The notes beneath the pieces are model-generated. The model was not told the origin of the DNA. It searched no databases and saw only the letters and a list, made by a program, of their open reading frames with translations. A program made the position numbers and the translations under genes. A DNA stretch of 64,000 nt, from positions 53,687 to 117,686 of the forward strand of contig JARBUM010000003.1 of assembly GCA_029239675.1 (NCBI GenBank). Reading direction: 5' to 3'. Position 1 is the first letter of the stretch; every line of letters begins with the position of its first letter. This DNA comes from Pelosinus sp. Lineage in GTDB: Bacteria; Bacillota; Negativicutes; DSM-13327. Below, one piece after another: positions 33,799 to 43,365 of the stretch.

Positions 33799-34491
33799 TC
33801 ACCTCCTAACTTGAGGCACAGCCTCATCACTTACAATCAGACCGTCACGAAAAGAAATGATTCGCCTTGTATATTGGGCAATCTCTACTTCATGAGTAAC
33901 CAAAACAATAGTCCGTCCTTGCTGGTTAAGATTTGTAAAAATATCCATGATCTCATTACCAGATTTGCTGTCAAGATTGCCTGTAGGCTCATCTGCCATA
34001 ATAATACTAGGATTGTTCACTAAAGCTCGTGCAATAGCCACACGTTGCCGCTGACCCCCAGACAATTCATTAGGACGATGGTGCATACGATCTGCTAAAC
34101 CTACCATAGCTAAGGCATTCGCAGCTAATGCATCTCGTTCCTGTTTCATGACACCAGCATAAACGAGGGGTAAGGCTACATTTTGTTGGGCTGACATACG
34201 AGGCAGCAAATTAAAATTTTGAAAAACAAAACCAATTTTCTTATTTCTGGTGATTGCCAATTCATCATCATTTAAAGTGGCAACTTCTTCACCATCTAAT
34301 ATGTAAGAACCGCTCGTAGGTCTATCAAGACAACCTAATATATTCATCAAAGTTGATTTACCCGATCCCGAAGGTCCCATAATAGCTGTATATTCTCCAG
34401 CAACAATCTCTAATGTTACCCCTGCCAAAGCTGCAACTCGGGTATCGCCCATCTGGTATATTTTTTTCACTTCTGAAAGTACAATACTCAT
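33799..34491 (-). CDS. ABC transporter ATP-binding protein (MacB/LolD type)
   Basis: A 230-residue ATPase with Walker [11 protein letters not shown]-loop FQNFNLLP, signature [15 protein letters not shown], Walker [14 protein letters not shown] and H-loop VTHE. It energises the adjacent permease. It is organised HlyD - ATPase - permease with 14 nt and 4 nt gaps, so it is one operon. Confidence 0.95.
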   Translation of the reverse strand: MSIVLSEVKKIYQMGDTRVAALAGVTLEIVAGEYTAIMGPSGSGKSTLMNILGCLDRPTSGSYILDGEEVATLNDDELAITRNKKIGFVFQNFNLLPRMSAQQNVALPLVYAGVMKQERDALAANALAMVGLADRMHHRPNELSGGQRQRVAIARALVNNPSIIMADEPTGNLDSKSGNEIMDIFTNLNQQGRTIVLVTHEVEIAQYTRRIISFRDGLIVSDEAVPQVRR

Positions 34492-34505
34492 TTCATGATT
34501 CTCCC

Positions 34506-35606
34506 TTAGCGACCTAGTGCACCACGCATAGTGCCAGAACTCTTAGCAGCCTCTGAAACCTGGGGCAGCGCTTTGGCTTGCGGTAATAGTATTTGGTCAC
34601 CATCAGTGAGACCGCTGAGAATTTCTACTTTATCTTCGCCAGACAGACCAGTCGTAACATTTATATTTTCCACCTTACCATTCACCATGGTTTGGACATA
34701 TTGCTGACCTTTGTTTTCTTTAATCGCGGAAAGGGGTACAAGTATTGCGTTTTTACTTTCTCCACTATGTATAGATACTCTGGCCGTCATAGTAGGCTTG
34801 AGCACCATTACTGGACCCTCAACATCAATAGTCACTATATAGTACACCACGTTTTGTTGGACATTAGCCTTCTGTGAAATATTAGAAACCCTACCTGTAA
34901 ATACCTTGTCAATATAAGCATCCACTGTAAAATCGACTTTTTGTCCTAATACAACCTTACCAATATCAGACTCATCTACCTGCGTATCGATCTGCATCTT
35001 TGACAAATCGGCTACACTCATAAGCACCATGGGAGTGGATATACCTGGGGCCACCGTCTGACCAGCAGGAATGGGTTTGCCAATAATAACACCATCAATC
35101 GGCGCTTTAATGACTGTATCATCTAGTTGTGAGATTGCATCATCATAAGTTGCCTGGGCCACACGATAGTCCATGCTTGCAGCATCCAGTTGTTGGGTAG
35201 AAACAGCACCAACACGGTTTAATTGCAGATTACGCTGATAATTTGCTGAAGTGTTTTCTAGTTTTGCCCGGGATTGTGATACTTGAGCCGTTAAGCGCTT
35301 ATCATCAAGTAAAATTAATATGTCTCCGGCCTTTACTTGCTGATTTTCATTCACTTTAACTTCTTTAATTAAACCTGTTATTTTTGAACTAACATCCACT
35401 ATATTTACAGGCTTGATGGTACCTGTTGCTGATACAAGTGATACAATATCACCTCGCTCTACTGTCACGAGTTGTCCTGTCATAGTCGGCTTGTTTTTGT
35501 CTACATACATAGCTACTCCAAACTTCGCTGCCACAGCCATAATCAGCACTAGGAGTATCATCTTTCTATATTGATATATTTTTCGCCATATCATTTTTAG
35601 TTCCAA
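34506..35606 (-). CDS. HlyD/RND-type periplasmic adaptor of the ABC exporter
   Basis: Membrane fusion protein of 366 residues: one N-terminal membrane helix (about 12-32), a split lipoyl domain ([32 protein letters not shown] and [10 protein letters not shown]), a helical hairpin (90-160) and beta-barrel domains. It links the inner-membrane ABC exporter to an outer-membrane exit, fitting a diderm cell. TTG 35606 is the likely start, with GGAGG 6 nt upstream; ATG 35594 is the alternative. The run [12 protein letters not shown] follows the helix. No TolC gene is adjacent. Confidence 0.9.
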   Translation of the reverse strand: MELKMIWRKIYQYRKMILLVLIMAVAAKFGVAMYVDKNKPTMTGQLVTVERGDIVSLVSATGTIKPVNIVDVSSKITGLIKEVKVNENQQVKAGDILILLDDKRLTAQVSQSRAKLENTSANYQRNLQLNRVGAVSTQQLDAASMDYRVAQATYDDAISQLDDTVIKAPIDGVIIGKPIPAGQTVAPGISTPMVLMSVADLSKMQIDTQVDESDIGKVVLGQKVDFTVDAYIDKVFTGRVSNISQKANVQQNVVYYIVTIDVEGPVMVLKPTMTARVSIHSGESKNAILVPLSAIKENKGQQYVQTMVNGKVENINVTTGLSGEDKVEILSGLTDGDQILLPQAKALPQVSEAAKSSGTMRGALGR

Positions 35607-35688
35607 AGGGCACCTCCATACAAAAATAAATGAATTTATAATTCTATTGTATTGGGTTTCCACAATATGGTCAATTAAGAGTTTTTAT

Positions 35689-35732
35689 AACAGTAAGAAA
35701 GCAGCATAATAAATGCTGCTTTCTTACTGTTA
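35689..35732 (-). terminator. Terminator of the CAP-domain gene
   Basis: AACAGTAAGAAAGCAGCAT with a perfect 19 bp complement; on the minus strand it exits into ATAAAAACTC, on the plus strand into ACTATTATTATT. Confidence 0.85.
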
Positions 35733-35749
35733 CTATTATTATTCTGTCC

Positions 35750-36478
35750 TTAACCAATGAATTCCTGGCTAAACATCAAACCATAAGGGCCACCTTCAAT
35801 AATCCCAATACCTATTTTCGTATAACTTGCACTTAAAATATTGGCACGATGTCCTGGAGAATTCATCAAATTTTGATGAGCGATGGCAACAGTACTTGCC
35901 CCTGCAATATTTTCACCAGCTGTTTTATAGCTAATGCCCATGGTTTTCATCATATCAAAAGGAGAACCATATACAGGGGATTGATGATCCGCATAATGAT
36001 TGGTAATCATATCTTGGCTCTTCAAACGAGCCATCTTAACCAACCGCATATCTACTTCCAATGCTTTTATTCCTCTGCTAGTACGCTCTTGATTAATCAA
36101 ATCTAGCATTTGTTTTTCCTTGGCCGTAAGGGCTGTTGGTAAGTTATCGGAATTTACTACAGGCGCTGGAGTTGGTGTTGGTGTTGGTGTTGGTGTTGGA
36201 GCTGGAGTTGAAACTGGTTTTGATGGTGAAGTCCAACGTTTGTAATATCCTCCATATGGTATAAACTTGCTAGTCGTTTGCGTAGTACCTGCATTTATTG
36301 CTACAGACGTATTAGAAGCTGGAGTATTGGAAGTAATAGGCGTAGATACTGCTGTTGTTCCAAAAGTAGCCTGATTCGCATAATATGGGATGAAGCCAGA
36401 AGCAAAAGCAGGAACAAAAGATGTCCCTACCAATAAGGATGCGATTGCCGTTATTAGCAACTTGTGTGACTTGTTAAT
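35750..36478 (-). CDS. Exported CAP/SCP-domain protein with probable ATT start
   Basis: Secreted protein of about 242 residues: signal peptide, a low-complexity region (about 30-95), a Pro-Thr repeat linker (PTPTPTPTPTPAP) and a CAP domain (about 120-242) with GENIAGAS and NSPGHRANIL, as in YkwD-like proteins. The start is the odd point. The first usual codon, TTG 36460, has no ribosome site and would leave a signal peptide with no positive charge. ATT 36478 (or 36481) follows GGGAGG at 8 (or 5) nt and adds INKSHK, giving a proper n-region before LLITAIASLLVG. ATT initiation is inferred. Probable surface or cell-wall role. Confidence 0.85.
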   Translation of the reverse strand: MNKSHKLLITAIASLLVGTSFVPAFASGFIPYYANQATFGTTAVSTPITSNTPASNTSVAINAGTTQTTSKFIPYGGYYKRWTSPSKPVSTPAPTPTPTPTPTPAPVVNSDNLPTALTAKEKQMLDLINQERTSRGIKALEVDMRLVKMARLKSQDMITNHYADHQSPVYGSPFDMMKTMGISYKTAGENIAGASTVAIAHQNLMNSPGHRANILSASYTKIGIGIIEGGPYGLMFSQEFIG

Positions 36479-36492
36479 AATGTATTCCTCCC

Positions 36493-36836
36493 TTATTTCT
36501 ATTCTAACTATATATCGTCATCGCCATTATACTATCCTTTTGGACTGACTGCATCCCATGAATTTCTCCTCTGCCGACAAATACGTACATTAGCTTAGTA
36601 TATCACTCAATCTCTTACGTTATGTAAACTTTATTACCCCTGTGGAATGATATGACAATAATAAAACCGTCAACTAATCACAAAATTATTACATTTTTTT
36701 TTGTCAATGACACCTTTCACAAGAAAAAACATACTATAAATTAAGAATATAAAAGTCTTATGTATTAAGAGTCTATAAGTATTCTCTTAGTATGAACACT
36801 CATCCCAATTCCAACATTTTACGAGGAGGCTTTGCT
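36493..36836. other. Divergent spacer, promoters only
   Basis: AT-rich spacer of 344 bp between the CAP and Cys-rich genes. Several weak -10-like boxes occur (e.g. TACTATAAA near 36731). An upstream in-frame ATG at 36792 lacks a ribosome site. No structured RNA is recognised. Confidence 0.4.
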
Positions 36837-37595
36837 ATGATAGACAGCAAGTATTTTGAGATTCCTGATTTTTGTGAATTAACTCGTCAGTGTGAACCGA
36901 ACTGCCCCTGCAATAGCTGCCTTAATATCTTCAACAATTGCGGACCTTTCATTGGCACACTAACTCCCCCAGTAAGTAAGATTCCAACCTGCGAATGCCA
37001 TGACATTTGTGTCGAAGAAGTTGTACTTATTGCTGATTCTGGTGAATTTACTAGATGTATTGCCTATCCCCCAGTAGGACCATGCCGTGTACAATGCAAT
37101 GGGACTTTTACTTTCCCAACACTTACTGTAGGTGAACACTGCCAAGTAATCTTGTGGTGTGCAGATGAGCAAATAGATGAAGGCTGCGCGAGTATAACCG
37201 TAAGGATTGGATTAATTCTTATTTGTGGTAATTGTAATACTAACCCAATCATATTACCTTTACCAAACTTTACTAGAACCTTCACTTCCTTCCGCAGCTT
37301 CCCTGATTGCACACTAGTCTCCGGGCAAGCGTTGAAAAATGAATTAACACGTATTGACGGTTCCTGCATTGTAGCCCAATTTAGTGCAACCGTAACTAGC
37401 CCACAGCAAATTACCATCACAGGGAAAATTATTGACAAATTGTGGCGTCATGAAAACTTGTGGGTAGAAGGAATTCGACCTTTTGAATTGAATGACGAAG
37501 CTGCTGCTAACGGTTTCTCTTCTTTCACAGTAAAAGGATCCTTTGACACAAATCATCAAATTGGTCCATGTATTGATTTCTGCCCTCCAGGTTAG
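36837..37595 (+). CDS. Cysteine-rich protein, unknown (possible spore or surface protein)
   Basis: A 252-residue protein with 21 cysteines, clustered at the start (CEPNCPCNSC, then CECHDIC) and spread through two beta-rich modules (about 50-120 and 120-240), ending CIDFCPPG. It has no signal peptide and no membrane segment. ATG 36837 follows GAGGAGG by 7 nt. The high Cys content without a signal sequence recalls spore coat/exosporium proteins, but I recognise no family and this is inference. It is monocistronic, with a terminator downstream, near the glycan locus. Confidence 0.75.
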   Translation: MIDSKYFEIPDFCELTRQCEPNCPCNSCLNIFNNCGPFIGTLTPPVSKIPTCECHDICVEEVVLIADSGEFTRCIAYPPVGPCRVQCNGTFTFPTLTVGEHCQVILWCADEQIDEGCASITVRIGLILICGNCNTNPIILPLPNFTRTFTSFRSFPDCTLVSGQALKNELTRIDGSCIVAQFSATVTSPQQITITGKIIDKLWRHENLWVEGIRPFELNDEAAANGFSSFTVKGSFDTNHQIGPCIDFCPPG

Positions 37596-37599
37596 CGAA

Positions 37600-37632
37600 A
37601 AAAGCAGACCAGTATGGTCTGCTTTTATTTGT
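37600..37632 (+). terminator. Terminator of the Cys-rich gene
   Basis: AAAAGCAGACCA/TGGTCTGCTTTT stem, followed by ATTTGTTTTTTT. Confidence 0.88.
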
Positions 37633-37648
37633 TTTTTTACTAATTATT

Positions 37649-37999
37649 CTATTTTTTACCAGAATATAAAGCTACATGTAATAAACTTTCAATTCGCTGT
37701 AATCGTTCATCCATAGCCTGGAGATGGTCTGCTACTTTAGTCCAAAACTGCTGTTCTTCTTTATCTACTTCTACACTCGTCCGATGCCATCTTCGACTTT
37801 GGCTAAATTCACCTGATGCAACCGCTGGTATACTTTCCATTATTTTTTCAAGAGCTATCTTATTAGATAGTACATAGTATTTTTGCTCCCCCTCCTGAGC
37901 GATAAGATTCTCATCACCTAACAGCTGCTCTAATATTTCCTCAGAAAATATCGGTAGTGAAGTATTATCCTTTTTACTCTTTTCAATATGAGTAGCCAT
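37649..37999 (-). CDS. Hypothetical protein with C-terminal helical segment
   Basis: A 116-residue soluble protein with a charged N-terminus and a predicted helical C-terminal half (QFWTKVADHLQAMDERLQRI) with heptad-like spacing. No recognised domain. GGAGGG lies 10 nt before the ATG. It ends near the terminator of the convergent Cys-rich gene and starts about 100 nt beyond the end of the large glycosyltransferase gene. It may be the tail of the glycan unit. Confidence 0.6.
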   Translation of the reverse strand: MATHIEKSKKDNTSLPIFSEEILEQLLGDENLIAQEGEQKYYVLSNKIALEKIMESIPAVASGEFSQSRRWHRTSVEVDKEEQQFWTKVADHLQAMDERLQRIESLLHVALYSGKK

Positions 38000-38100
38000 G
38001 TTTTTTCTTCCCTCCTACCATAAGTTTACTCATGATTTTAATTATCTACTTTACCATTATTTCTACTATAGGATATGCAATAATGCCCAAATGGTGCATA

Positions 38101-41100
38101 TTATTGCATACTATTTTTTCCTTCAAAAATTTTCACTAAAGCACGTTCATAAAAAGATTGAGCTACAGCACCATTAAACAATGTTGATTTTACCTGCCTG
38201 TTTATCTTGTCTTTGATCTGTCCTCTAAGCTCTTTATTCTCAGCCAATTCTACTGCCCATTCAACATATTCCTTTTCGTTAGCAGCAATCCCCTCTTTTA
38301 TTCCAAGTGCCCTAAGCATATGAGCTCCCCACCGATTTCGTGCCATATCTCCTTCTTGGGTAACAAGAGGAAGCCCCATATATAATGCCTCCAGTGTCGT
38401 CGTCCAGCCTCCATAGGGATACGTATCTAGCTGAATATCAGCTATGTATAGTAATGCATCTACCCTACCTAATGGCGGCACTATGAATAGTCGACTTTCA
38501 ACCCCTGCCTTTTGTGCAACAGCCATGATTCGTTTGTCTAGCCTTTGATCTAAATTGGCAGCATGATATGGTTTAAGTAGTATACAAGCCTTGGGAACTT
38601 GCTTAAGTATCTCTATTAAAATACTGTCACGGGTCGGACCATGCTTGATACCATTTGCACAAGAAACAAAAACCACAGCATCTTCAGGTATCTTCCAATC
38701 TTTACGGGTAATAGGAATATTCTCCTCAAAGGGCGGAGAAAACTGAGCAGCTCCCAAATTAGGCAGCCTTACTAATTTTTCTCTATAATGAAGGCTAGCA
38801 TCAGACGGTTCAAAATCACCACTAATATAGTAATCTATGGTTGGCAATCCACTCGTTGTACCATGGCCTACTAACACGCATTGAATGGGAGCCAGGCGAA
38901 GGCCCGCTAACATATATGTCAAAGGGTCCATACCAATATCAGTATATATCAGTATATCAAGCTTACAATCAATAATCTCTTGTATAACGCTATAAACATC
39001 TTGAATCCTATCAATATTTCCGAATTGTTTAAAACAGTCACTATGCTTCTCAAAAAGACCTGTGATTTCATCATAAGCTTTTCCTAAGGCAAAGGTATAT
39101 ACTTCAAACTTATCTTGATCATGATGAATAACCCTATTCACCATATAGTAACTAACAGCCTGCCCGTAAAATAATCGTGAAATATAACCGATACGCAACT
39201 TCTTCTTCCTGCTTGCCCTCCTGTAATTGGAATGAGCCTTTATTTGTTGTGGAATATAGTACTTCATGTGAGCAACAATAAAATCGCCAAAATTAGCTAA
39301 AGCAGGCAAATTATTACCACCTACATAAGAAATACGCCAAAAAGTTCTGGTACATTCATTCACCAAGGGAATGAATGCACTTGTAGGAATTTTAAAAGAA
39401 AATAACTCCCCAGCATATTTTAAGATCTTCTGTCGATGTTTTTCTTCAAGATTATAATATGGAACATGTAGCAGCCAAAAAGTGATAAGTACCTTATAAT
39501 ATTCAGGAATATTCTTTTCTTGCCATAATTGAATAACATTAACGTTAAATTGCTCCGCATCCGTAGGACGATACATGCTAATTAGTAATAATTCTTGCAA
39601 ACTAGCAGAAAAACTCATATCTTTAAAAGCACTTTCTTCTTGCAAAGGCAATTGCTCATCCATTTCCATAGGCAAGGCTAGAAAATCATTTAAGAATACT
39701 TGCTGCCAAAGCGTATATAGTCTTTGTTGCTGTTCCTCTTCAAGGATAATGAAACTATCCTTAGGCCCTTTCTTAAAGTATGTAGTTAGACTTTTCCTTA
39801 AAATCTTAATAAAATTATAAAACACTTCTATTTCAACAAGCCGTAAATTATTAACATTCCCTGGCACTGGTCGGCAGCTCTGCCACTGGGCAATCACTTC
39901 CCACAACACATTACTTTCTGAACTGGAACATATTACCTTAAGGCAATATGTACAAAACTGATCCACAAATGTTGTCTTTTCTCTACCCTGTTCCTTGCTA
40001 AAGTTAGAATATCTATGATGAAACCATTCCCAAACAAAATTCCACCCCTTACTTTTATGACTTTCTATAACTCGAGTAATTTCTTCTTGGGAAGGAGTTC
40101 TATCTACACTTTCACCAGTTATTTGCTGTTTTTTGTTCAATATTTCTTCATACAATTGTATATAATCAGCTACCATACGTTTATTGCAAAATTTTTCTAT
40201 CACGCGTAAACGTGCAGCTTTGCCAGCACGTTGTCTAATTTCCTCATTCCCCAAGAAGTAAGACATGCCATGAACCAGCTCTCCTACATTTCCTCGCTCT
40301 ACCAAATAACCATTCTCTTTATGAATTACCAATTCAGGAATGCCTCCTACAGCAAAAGCCACAACGGGTACACCTGATGCCATAGCTTCACAAACAGTAA
40401 GACCAAATACTTCCGTCAAGGTAGGAGAAACATAAAGATCAACAGCAGCATAGTATTCTGCCAAATGTTGTTGATTATCAATAAAAGGGATATCAATATG
40501 AAGTACGGGAAAGTCATCGATAACAGATACACTGTATGCCCCTATCGTAAGTAAGATAATATCTGGATGCTCCTTATATAGTTCTAATAATGCTTGGCAT
40601 AAAAAATTCCCGCCCTTATATGAATTATTCAAACCACCATGGGCGGCAAATAGAATAATTTTTTTATTAGTTGGTAGCCCCAATTTCAGGCGCAATTCCA
40701 CCTTATCGCCAGGTTTGAAAATTTCACTATCAATGCCATTATAAATTAGCCTAATATCCTTTTCTTGCAAAATACTTTCCTTTGCCTGCTGGGTTAACCA
40801 TGCTGAAGGACATACAGTTGTAAAATTAGAAATTTTATACATTATTTTTTTAATCTGTTGTATGAATTCCCGTTGTAATCCATTCTTAGTTTCGCCATCT
40901 TGAGGACACGAAGCACACCTGCCATCTTTCCAGCCATCACAAGAATCGGTAAATAGGCAATTTGCTGTAAAAGCCAAGGAATCATGTAAAGTCCAAACAA
41001 GAGGTTTAGATGCCAAAAAAGGTAATAACAAAAAAGAAAAATAATTACCATTAATACAATGTAAATGAACAATATCAGCCTGCTGAAATAAAGGATGATT

Positions 41101-41346
41101 CAACACTCTTAACAGTGCTGCTGAGTATAGATCAAATAATCCCTGCTCTCCTTGCTGCTCTAACAGATTTTTTTGCCATGCAGTCTGTATAAAAGGTATG
41201 GGAATCACCCGCGAATCTTGTGACATTTTGCGATGAGCAAAAATAGCAGTATCGTGCCCCATCTCTGTCATCTCATTCATAAGAGTCCAAGCAATCATGG
41301 CTGCGCCTCCATGCTTGTCATAGAGATTTATGTGTATTACACGCAT
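38101..41346 (-). CDS. Bifunctional glycosyltransferase: GT4 fused to OGT/SPINDLY-like GT41
   Basis: A 1081-residue cytoplasmic fusion. Residues 1-410 are a GT-B family 4 transferase with IHINLYDKHGGAA, a C-x(4)-C-x(6)-C-x2-C cluster in the N-domain, and the donor motif EVFGLTVCEAMASGVPVV. Residues 430-700 are helical and unassigned. Residues 710-1075 match the catalytic half of SPINDLY/O-GlcNAc transferases: LRIGYISRLFYG, DILIYTDIGMDPLTYMLA, APIQCVLVGHG and LDTYPYGGWTTTLEALYMGLPLVT. GT41 enzymes act on Ser/Thr of proteins, so the fusion may build and extend a protein-linked glycan; this is inference. AGGGGG precedes the ATG. Confidence 0.85.
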   Translation of the reverse strand: MRVIHINLYDKHGGAAMIAWTLMNEMTEMGHDTAIFAHRKMSQDSRVIPIPFIQTAWQKNLLEQQGEQGLFDLYSAALLRVLNHPLFQQADIVHLHCINGNYFSFLLLPFLASKPLVWTLHDSLAFTANCLFTDSCDGWKDGRCASCPQDGETKNGLQREFIQQIKKIMYKISNFTTVCPSAWLTQQAKESILQEKDIRLIYNGIDSEIFKPGDKVELRLKLGLPTNKKIILFAAHGGLNNSYKGGNFLCQALLELYKEHPDIILLTIGAYSVSVIDDFPVLHIDIPFIDNQQHLAEYYAAVDLYVSPTLTEVFGLTVCEAMASGVPVVAFAVGGIPELVIHKENGYLVERGNVGELVHGMSYFLGNEEIRQRAGKAARLRVIEKFCNKRMVADYIQLYEEILNKKQQITGESVDRTPSQEEITRVIESHKSKGWNFVWEWFHHRYSNFSKEQGREKTTFVDQFCTYCLKVICSSSESNVLWEVIAQWQSCRPVPGNVNNLRLVEIEVFYNFIKILRKSLTTYFKKGPKDSFIILEEEQQQRLYTLWQQVFLNDFLALPMEMDEQLPLQEESAFKDMSFSASLQELLLISMYRPTDAEQFNVNVIQLWQEKNIPEYYKVLITFWLLHVPYYNLEEKHRQKILKYAGELFSFKIPTSAFIPLVNECTRTFWRISYVGGNNLPALANFGDFIVAHMKYYIPQQIKAHSNYRRASRKKKLRIGYISRLFYGQAVSYYMVNRVIHHDQDKFEVYTFALGKAYDEITGLFEKHSDCFKQFGNIDRIQDVYSVIQEIIDCKLDILIYTDIGMDPLTYMLAGLRLAPIQCVLVGHGTTSGLPTIDYYISGDFEPSDASLHYREKLVRLPNLGAAQFSPPFEENIPITRKDWKIPEDAVVFVSCANGIKHGPTRDSILIEILKQVPKACILLKPYHAANLDQRLDKRIMAVAQKAGVESRLFIVPPLGRVDALLYIADIQLDTYPYGGWTTTLEALYMGLPLVTQEGDMARNRWGAHMLRALGIKEGIAANEKEYVEWAVELAENKELRGQIKDKINRQVKSTLFNGAVAQSFYERALVKIFEGKNSMQ

Positions 41347-41418
41347 ATTGATATCCCCCTTAAGAAAACGCTAACACGCCCATGAGACAAAGATAAAAAA
41401 ATATGTCAAAACGCGAAG

Positions 41419-41448
41419 ACACGAAGAAATACTATGACTTCTTCGTGT
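41419..41448. other. Hairpin between glycan genes
   Basis: ACACGAAGAA/TTCTTCGTGT stem, between the 41482 and 38101 genes. On the minus strand a U-rich stretch (TTTTGACATATTTTTTT) follows some distance on. It may be an attenuating or intercistronic terminator. Confidence 0.5.
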
Positions 41449-41481
41449 TCCAATCCTGTTACCCAAAACCTATACTCCAAA

Positions 41482-42402
41482 TCAAGAAAAATTATTAGCC
41501 TGTAAAAATGCATCTGCCCAGGCATCCCGAATGACAAATTGGGGATGTCTTAAGGGAAAATGCATTGCCTCTATAGGTACATTAGCAAGATGACTTCTTG
41601 GATTTTGCGTATGGGTAGCTTCTGGACCATATCCAATATTAGAAATCAAATTAATATTCGGCAAAATATGCAAGCCACTTTGTAAAAAAGCCGCAAGAGT
41701 AAATTGAAAATCCCAAGCATCTATTTTCTTGTTATAAACAATCTCAAACATACGGTGCCAATATTCGGCTACACCCACTCCACCACTCACCTGAAAATGA
41801 CGTTGGCCAGCATGGGTCGCAACCTGCATATTACCAAAAATATCAAATAGCCATCTTCCATCACGAACTTCTGGCCAGAGTAACATATCAAAATCATAAT
41901 ATTTCCATGCTCGCCGCCATGTCGCCCAACCACATGTTTGTGTATAACGAGAAAAATAATAGCTGTCCTGGGTTCGCCGTCTGCCAAACTGAAAATTATC
42001 GCCAGAAATACTCATAATTCGCTCATCACTACGGTATTTTTCTAGCAGTTGCTGGCAATATTGAAAAAATGTTTCATGAGGCAGGCAATCATCTTCTAAA
42101 ATAATTGCTTCTTCTACTATACTAAAAACCCAATCTAGACCCGTAGCTGGACGTCGCCCACAACCTAAATTTACATTTGAATATTTTTTTAATACCTCAC
42201 AATCCCAATCTACCTCCTCAATAATAGCCCGAGTATTAGCACACTTTGCAATATCATCTGGCCTGTTTTCCCGTGGCCCATCCGCAATAACTAACAACTT
42301 TGATGGCTTAGCTCTACGAATTTCTGCAAAAACTTGTTTTGTAGTATCTGGACGATTAAAGATAATAAACACCACAGGCGTAGTTAATGAAAACTCACAC
42401 AT
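41482..42402 (-). CDS. Glycosyltransferase, GT-A type (HlpA/GT2-like), copy 1
   Basis: A 306-residue GT-A fold transferase opening TPVVFIIFNRPDTTKQVFAE, with IADGPREN, EEAIILEDDCLPH (the Asp-x-Asp-like acidic metal motif EDD) and SGDNFQFG. It lacks membrane helices. It is a paralogue of the gene at 50393, with the same motifs in the same order. Donor and acceptor are unknown. GAGGTG precedes the ATG. Confidence 0.82.
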   Translation of the reverse strand: MCEFSLTTPVVFIIFNRPDTTKQVFAEIRRAKPSKLLVIADGPRENRPDDIAKCANTRAIIEEVDWDCEVLKKYSNVNLGCGRRPATGLDWVFSIVEEAIILEDDCLPHETFFQYCQQLLEKYRSDERIMSISGDNFQFGRRRTQDSYYFSRYTQTCGWATWRRAWKYYDFDMLLWPEVRDGRWLFDIFGNMQVATHAGQRHFQVSGGVGVAEYWHRMFEIVYNKKIDAWDFQFTLAAFLQSGLHILPNINLISNIGYGPEATHTQNPRSHLANVPIEAMHFPLRHPQFVIRDAWADAFLQANNFS

Positions 42403-42840
42403 ATAAACACCTCATTTGGCCGCTTAGTGGTCAGTCAATCCTTGCATCTTATATATAATGTATTAAGAAGCCTTTATATTGCTGATCTGTCAGGAATAAG
42501 ATGTAGGGTATTCCATTCCTGGTTATTGCCGTTTATGATATTTAATTCAACTTATATCTCTGGATTAATTTTTCCTCTCATGTTCTAGTAAATTGTTGCG
42601 CAGTAACGCCCAAGAAGGATCAAACCCCTGGGCCCGCCTGCAAAACTCACGCTATTTATCAACAACTATGAAAATTGACGTTCAGGATAGTATTTTTTCT
42701 TGATTGGCAGCATGCATCCAGCACAACCAGGCAAAACACTTCATGATAAAATCCTTGTTCGTAAAATCGCCGTATGATATACAATATGCCGATGCAACTG
42801 TAATATTTCCTCATTTAGATTCGTTATTCCCAATTTCTCC
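42403..42840. other. Gene-poor spacer before the epimerase remnant
   Basis: No supported gene. A short open frame has no ribosome site. The last 150 bases may be decayed N-terminal epimerase sequence, but I could not align it. I see no repeat. Confidence 0.4.
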
Positions 42841-43290
42841 AGATTATCCTTATGGATTTCCAGTAATATCTCTGCATTTTTTACCGTTTATGGTCCGAGA
42901 CAACGACCTGATCTGGCAATACGCCACTTTACTGAGCGTATGCTTTGTGGTAAAGAAATCATGCTCTTTGGAGACGGCTCTAGTGCACGAGACTATACTT
43001 ACATCGATGATATTATAGAGGGAATTATATCAGCATTGTACTTTAGCGGTAATATTTATGAGCTGTTCAACTTAGGCAACTCTCAACCAATCATGCTTAA
43101 GGACCTAGTGACATCTCTATAGAACATACTCGACATCAAAGCAATTATTAAACAAGTGCAACAGCAGCCAGGAGACGTACCTATTACTTATGCAAATATC
43201 AAACAAGCTAGGCAAAAGCTCGGCTATACTCCTGCTGCTTCCTTAATTGAATGATTAAAATTTTTTACTGATTGGCTTATAAAGAAGACT
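42840..43290 (+). pseudogene. Remnant of a UDP-glucuronate 4-epimerase-type gene
   Basis: Translated pieces read YPYGFPVISLHF, then after a one-base shift in a T run near 42882 TVYGPRQRPDLAIRHFTERM, then GDGSSARDYTYIDDIIEGI, NLGNSQPIMLKDLV, a stop at 43120, IIKQVQQQPGDVPITYANI and a further stop after AASLIE. This matches the C-terminal half of nucleotide-sugar epimerases of the UDP-glucuronate epimerase type. The N-terminal NAD-binding half is missing. It has one frameshift and at least two stops, so it is inactive. Confidence 0.85.
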
Positions 43291-43330
43291 AAGATTCGGG
43301 CGGAGTGTTAACTCTACCTAAATCTTAGTC
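43287..43330 (+). terminator. Hairpin after the epimerase remnant
   Basis: GACTAAGATT/AATCTTAGTC with an inner partial stem. There is little U-run. It lies at the convergent end of the 43366 gene and may be a surviving terminator. Confidence 0.6.
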
Positions 43331-43365
43331 GCACGTATCCTAATGACTAACCAGAAAGAAAAATG

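Noticed and set aside
36170..36200. Tandem GTTGGT-like short repeat
   Set aside because: It is the coding sequence of the Pro-Thr linker in the CAP-domain protein, not an independent repeat locus.
41413..41450. CRISPR-like or IS-end interpretation of the short inverted repeat between glycan genes
   Set aside because: Only one copy, no spacers, no transposase; it is at best an intercistronic hairpin.
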